Assembly (NCBI GenBank): GCA_902475375.1
Contig: CABRZC010000093.1
Coordinates: forward strand, 1 to 7,345
DNA length: 7,345 nt
Direction of reading: 5' to 3'
Origin: an uncultured Collinsella sp.
GTDB taxonomy: Bacteria > Actinomycetota > Coriobacteriia > Coriobacteriales > Coriobacteriaceae
Both the position numbers and the translations under genes were made by a program. Positions 4,754-7,345 of the stretch are shown here, one piece after another (position 1 is the stretch's first letter; every line of letters starts with the position of its first letter). The notes below the pieces were generated by a model. It did not search any database. It was given only the letters and a program-made list of their open reading frames with translations, and was not told where the DNA came from.

Positions 4754-5818
4754 CTAGAGACCCAGAAGGGCACACATAACGGCCTTGATGGTGTGCTGAC
4801 GGTTCTCTGCCTCACGGAAGATGACCGAAGCGTTGGCCTCAAAGCACTCGTCGGCAATCTCGAAGCCCTCGGTGATGATCTCGCGATGAAGGTCGTTCTT
4901 GCACTGGTCGAGGAGCATTTTGCCAACACGGTGATCTGCGTTATGGACAGAGGGAAGCTCATGCATGCAGAAGATGTCGGGATTGTTGGTGCGCTTGCAC
5001 AGCTCGCTGGTGACGCGATAGGGGTACAAAGACTCGGCATCGCCCAGCCAGGAGTTGTAGTCGTCGGGATCCAGAACCTCTTCGCCGCACTCGGGGTTGA
5101 TGTAGCGCCACTCCTCGGTAACGATAACGTCAACGCCATCCAGGGCATCGAGGTCAGAGGTGATGGTAAAGGTCCTATTGGGAGCGTACTTGGCGTAGCA
5201 GGCCTCCACCTCTTCGATCATTTCCTTGCACATCTGATGACGGAGGTCATCGGGGCCGATGGCAAGGAAGTCCATGTCGAGCATAGCGCACAGACGGCCA
5301 TACCACACCGGGGCGCCGGCGCAGTTGCCAACGAAAGCCATCTTCTTGCCGCGGCTCGTACGCAGACCGCCCCATTGCTCTTCCATCGTAAGAGCGTCAG
5401 CGAGCATCTGAGTCGGGTGATCGCCGAGAGTAAGGGCATTGATGACCGGGATGTCAACCAGGTCGGCGACGTCATAGAGGAACTGCTCGTCCTTCTGTGC
5501 GCGGTAGACGATGAGATCGTACATGCCGTTAAAGACGCGCATGGCATCCTTGACGGTCTCGCAGTCACCCATGTGGGAGTTGGTCAGATAAGTGAAGCCC
5601 ATGCCCAAATCATTGCAGGAGGTCTCGAATGCGCAACGAGTACGGGTCGAACCCCACTCAAAGTTGGCGAGGACGTTTTTACCGGGGAAGTAGCGCTGGT
5701 CGACACCAGACTTCTTCTGAGCCTTAAGGTTCCAGGCAAGATCAATGAGATAGCGGAAATCCTCGGAGGAGAGATCATGGATGTTGATGTAGTCGCGACC
5801 GCGGAGGCTGTTGTTCAT
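4754..5818 (-). CDS. Ornithine/putrescine-type carbamoyltransferase with an atypical amine-binding site
   Basis: This 354-residue product is a clear transcarbamylase. The carbamoyl-phosphate loop STRTR is at 57-61, HMGDCETVKD at about 82-91, HPTQ at 134-137, and a C-terminal AENRQHTIKAVM helix at 337-348. In this operon it most likely runs in the catabolic direction: N-carbamoyl amine + phosphate to amine + carbamoyl phosphate. The amine-side residues are unusual. The HCLP motif of ornithine enzymes reads HELP (286-289). The usual TDVW reads TEEW (234-237). The SMG loop that holds ornithine's carboxylate is absent and replaced by YINPECGEE. Two extra acidic residues would suit a diamine such as putrescine, though another amine is possible. 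The start has a strong GGAAAGGAAA site. It follows the deiminase gene after 122 bp and directly precedes the MFS gene. Not assigned as biosynthetic ArgF because of these changes and the context. Confidence 0.85.
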   Translation of the reverse strand: MNNSLRGRDYINIHDLSSEDFRYLIDLAWNLKAQKKSGVDQRYFPGKNVLANFEWGSTRTRCAFETSCNDLGMGFTYLTNSHMGDCETVKDAMRVFNGMYDLIVYRAQKDEQFLYDVADLVDIPVINALTLGDHPTQMLADALTMEEQWGGLRTSRGKKMAFVGNCAGAPVWYGRLCAMLDMDFLAIGPDDLRHQMCKEMIEEVEACYAKYAPNRTFTITSDLDALDGVDVIVTEEWRYINPECGEEVLDPDDYNSWLGDAESLYPYRVTSELCKRTNNPDIFCMHELPSVHNADHRVGKMLLDQCKNDLHREIITEGFEIADECFEANASVIFREAENRQHTIKAVMCALLGL

Positions 5819-5861
5819 GCCTATTTCCTTTCCATTTAGTAATAGATGAATGTCGAATGTG

Positions 5862-5893
5862 TCCCCGAGGGAAACACGGATATCCCTCGGGGA
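5862..5893 (-). promoter_or_regulatory. Perfect 11-bp stem-loop between deiminase and transcarbamylase genes
   Basis: TCCCCGAGGGA (5862-5872) is exactly complementary to TCCCTCGGGGA (5883-5893) around a 10-nt loop. It lies in the 122-bp intergenic gap, 44 bp upstream of the transcarbamylase start codon. There is no T-tract, so it is not a strong terminator. It could be an mRNA-processing or stability element that sets different levels of the two enzymes, or an operator for an internal promoter. Confidence 0.6.
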
Positions 5894-5940
5894 GCAGTAA
5901 GTGTGGCGCCTAAATCAGACAGTGCAGGCTCAAAGGCTCG

Positions 5941-7179
5941 CTAGCAGCTGGCTGCCACGTCCTTGGTCCAGCAGTGCACGCCGCCGCCGGACAGGTTAAG
6001 CGCGAGAGAGTCAATCATGATGACTTTGCGATCGGGGAAGCAGCTCTCAAGAACGGCTTTGGCCTGCTCGTCCTTCTCCTTCACGACTTCGTTCATGCCC
6101 TCGTGGTAATAACGCTGACCAAGAACGACGCCATTGCAGATGAGGAAGTTGCAGTAGCTCGCTGCTGCGTAGAAGTGAACGGGACCCTCGGGCCAGGGAG
6201 TGCCATCCATAAACTTGCCGCCCATTTCGTCGATGAAGCCCTTATAGAGCTCGTAATCCTCATCGCCAGGGGCGATAACGACTTCAATCGGCTCGGCGGT
6301 GGGCATACGAACGATCTCGAAGGGCTTGCCCTCCCAGTCCGTTTCGTTGCTCAGGATCTCGTAGGCCGCCTCAATGCGGCGACGAGACTCTGCGCCAGCC
6401 TTGCTCGAAGCTGCCTCTTCATCGGACACCTCGGCAAGAAGAATCTTGTTCGGAGTGATAAAGCGACACATCTCATCAATGTGAGCCGCAAAGCTCATGC
6501 CAAAGACGGGAGTTCCGTCTTCCTTCTCGTCGAGGATGCCCAGTCGATAGTCGTCGTCCTCGAGCATAGGCTGCGGAAGCCAGATAACCTTGTTGAGGTT
6601 GTAGATGCGCTTATACTCGGCCTCAACTTCCTCTTTCGTGAACTCGGGGTTACGCTTGCGGCATTCCGTGTCCTCGATGGCGATCAGAGTGCCGTGACCG
6701 TCAAACTCGCGGTCGCCGCCCTCCGAAACCATTTCGGAATTGACGATATCGAAGCAACCGAGCGCAACCGCCATGTGAACGGCTGCCTTACGTGCGGACT
6801 GGCACTCCGGGGAGTTCTTGTCCCACACGCCGTAATAAGTCCAAGCAGGGTTGACCATATAAGAATGGCCCTTGTCGTCGACCATGATGCTGGGACCGTT
6901 GTCGCGGACATAGAAGTTGGAGTCTTCGAACTGCGTGATCTCGATGCGATCGAGATCAACCCCCTCCTCCTTCAGGCGCGAGCAAGCCTCCTCATAGGAG
7001 CCGGGGGTGCCGCAATTGAGGTTGACCGTAACGTCGCCATACTCGAGCAGAGCCTTGATCACGTCAACGCAGGGCTGGCGGTTATCGTAACCCTCTGCAC
7101 GGATGTAATCGGGAAGCCATGTCACATAGACGTTGGAGCGCTTCTCGAACTCGCCCGGCATACGATAGTTCTCGTACAT
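5941..7179 (-). CDS. aguA: Agmatine deiminase family enzyme (guanidino-group hydrolase)
   Basis: Members hydrolyse a guanidino group to a ureido group and ammonia; agmatine gives N-carbamoylputrescine. The 412-residue product begins with the family-typical YRMPGEFE (5-12). It carries all catalytic elements of the pentein fold: VRDNGPS (91-97, D93), SEGG (152-155, E153), HIDE (233-236, H233 and D235), and LSGGGVHCWT (396-405) with the nucleophile C403. No signal peptide is seen, so it is cytosolic. It is longer than usual (about 340-380) owing to extra residues around 203-230. The GHVD context of classical agmatine deiminases reads AHID here, closer to the peptidylarginine-deiminase-like branch. 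I chose the ATG at 7179 because GGAAGGA lies 6 nt upstream; an upstream frame to 7227 adds an unconvincing tail. It is first in the operon, and the transcarbamylase is the logical next step. Family sure, agmatine specificity probable but unproven. Confidence 0.87.
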   Translation of the reverse strand: MYENYRMPGEFEKRSNVYVTWLPDYIRAEGYDNRQPCVDVIKALLEYGDVTVNLNCGTPGSYEEACSRLKEEGVDLDRIEITQFEDSNFYVRDNGPSIMVDDKGHSYMVNPAWTYYGVWDKNSPECQSARKAAVHMAVALGCFDIVNSEMVSEGGDREFDGHGTLIAIEDTECRKRNPEFTKEEVEAEYKRIYNLNKVIWLPQPMLEDDDYRLGILDEKEDGTPVFGMSFAAHIDEMCRFITPNKILLAEVSDEEAASSKAGAESRRRIEAAYEILSNETDWEGKPFEIVRMPTAEPIEVVIAPGDEDYELYKGFIDEMGGKFMDGTPWPEGPVHFYAAASYCNFLICNGVVLGQRYYHEGMNEVVKEKDEQAKAVLESCFPDRKVIMIDSLALNLSGGGVHCWTKDVAASC

Positions 7180-7245
7180 GGTTGGTCCTTCCGTCGGGTT
7201 TCCCGCGATGCTGTCCGGCCGCGACAATAGCGGGGTTTCACCTGC

Positions 7246-7286
7246 TATAGTACTACTATACCTACCGTTCGGTAGATAGTTTTGAA
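7246..7286 (-). promoter_or_regulatory. Operon promoter region with two adjacent operator-like palindromes
   Basis: On the minus strand, TATAGT (7260-7255) is a good -10, about 75 bp upstream of the deiminase ATG. A -35-like TTCAAA lies at 7286-7281, a 20-bp spacer. The spacer contains the dyad CTACCG-TT-CGGTAG (7262-7275). A second perfect dyad, TATAGTA-C-TACTATA (7246-7260), covers the -10. The first resembles TetR-type operators. The long spacer with a central dyad would also fit MerR-type activation. The leader downstream (7180-7245) is GC-rich and can fold (CCCGC at 7202-7206 with GCGGG at 7230-7234). Confidence 0.5.
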
Positions 7287-7310
7287 TAATTTCCGCTCGC
7301 CTACTGATAC

Positions 7311-7326
7311 ATACCGTTCACCGTAT
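7311..7326. promoter_or_regulatory. Second operator-like site sharing the TACCGTTC core
   Basis: ATACCGTTCACCGTAT (7311-7326) repeats the TACCGTTC core of the dyad at 7262-7275, 49 bp away, with ATAC/GTAT ends. Two related sites at the two ends of this region suggest one regulator binding both, possibly encoded just beyond the right edge and transcribed divergently. This is inference from repeat structure only. Confidence 0.35.
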
Positions 7327-7345
7327 ATAGTGGTCATGTTTGGAC

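Noticed and set aside
4754..5818. Assignment as biosynthetic ornithine carbamoyltransferase (argF)
   Set aside because: The amine-binding motifs are altered (HELP, no SMG loop) and no arginine biosynthesis genes are nearby. Operon context is catabolic.
4703..5839. Long open frame on the plus strand opposite the transcarbamylase gene
   Set aside because: The minus-strand frame encodes STRTR, HPTQ and the conserved C-terminal helix. The plus frame is a composition artefact running past both ends of the real gene.
5974..7230. Long open frame on the plus strand opposite the deiminase gene
   Set aside because: It is a shadow of the deiminase coding strand in high-GC DNA. The antisense protein has no recognisable motif, while the minus-strand product carries all the catalytic motifs.
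7336..7345. ATG at the right edge as the start of a divergent regulator gene
   Set aside because: Only three codons are visible and no ribosome-binding site precedes it. Plausible but unsupported.

Overview
The window looks like chromosomal DNA of a high-GC, anaerobic, gut-type actinomycete, most plausibly a member of the Coriobacteriia (Collinsella/Olsenella-like). This is inferred from base composition, protein style and abundant palindromic intergenic repeats. It cannot be proved from the sequence alone.

Left part (1-1985). A small ribbon-helix-helix (RHH) antitoxin-like gene reads rightward, and its 5' end is broken by one extra C in a C6 run. It converges on a leftward tRNA-dihydrouridine synthase gene (dus). 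Two large dyads lie between them: a perfect 19-bp-arm palindrome and a second, imperfect one. Upstream of dus is about 530 bp with no gene. It holds a small repeat, several stem-loops, and a 182-bp element that is nearly all inverted repeat.

Middle (1986-3476). A rightward gene encodes a membrane protein of unknown function, with three predicted transmembrane segments and an acidic C-terminal domain. A second copy of the palindromic element follows it in the opposite orientation, so the gene is bracketed by an inverted pair of the same repeat family.

Right part (3477-7345). A leftward three-gene operon runs agmatine-deiminase-family enzyme, then ornithine/putrescine-type transcarbamylase, then MFS transporter. 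It ends at a clear rho-independent terminator (3398-3426). The likely scheme is uptake of a guanidino compound (agmatine is the default guess), hydrolysis to an N-carbamoyl amine plus ammonia, then phosphorolysis by the transcarbamylase to the amine plus carbamoyl phosphate. The architecture is unusual. The transporter is an MFS/OFA-like protein rather than the APC-type agmatine/putrescine exchanger of lactic acid bacteria. No carbamate kinase is present. The transcarbamylase has HELP in place of the HCLP motif and lacks the SMG loop, so the true substrate is open. The promoter region (7246-7326) carries palindromes that look like repressor or activator operators, and a perfect 11-bp stem-loop separates the first two genes.

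The most distinctive material is (i) the pair of palindromic elements, each with its own self-complementary outer stem and twin CCTGCGGTTTT boxes 22 bp apart, and (ii) the atypical guanidine-compound catabolic operon.
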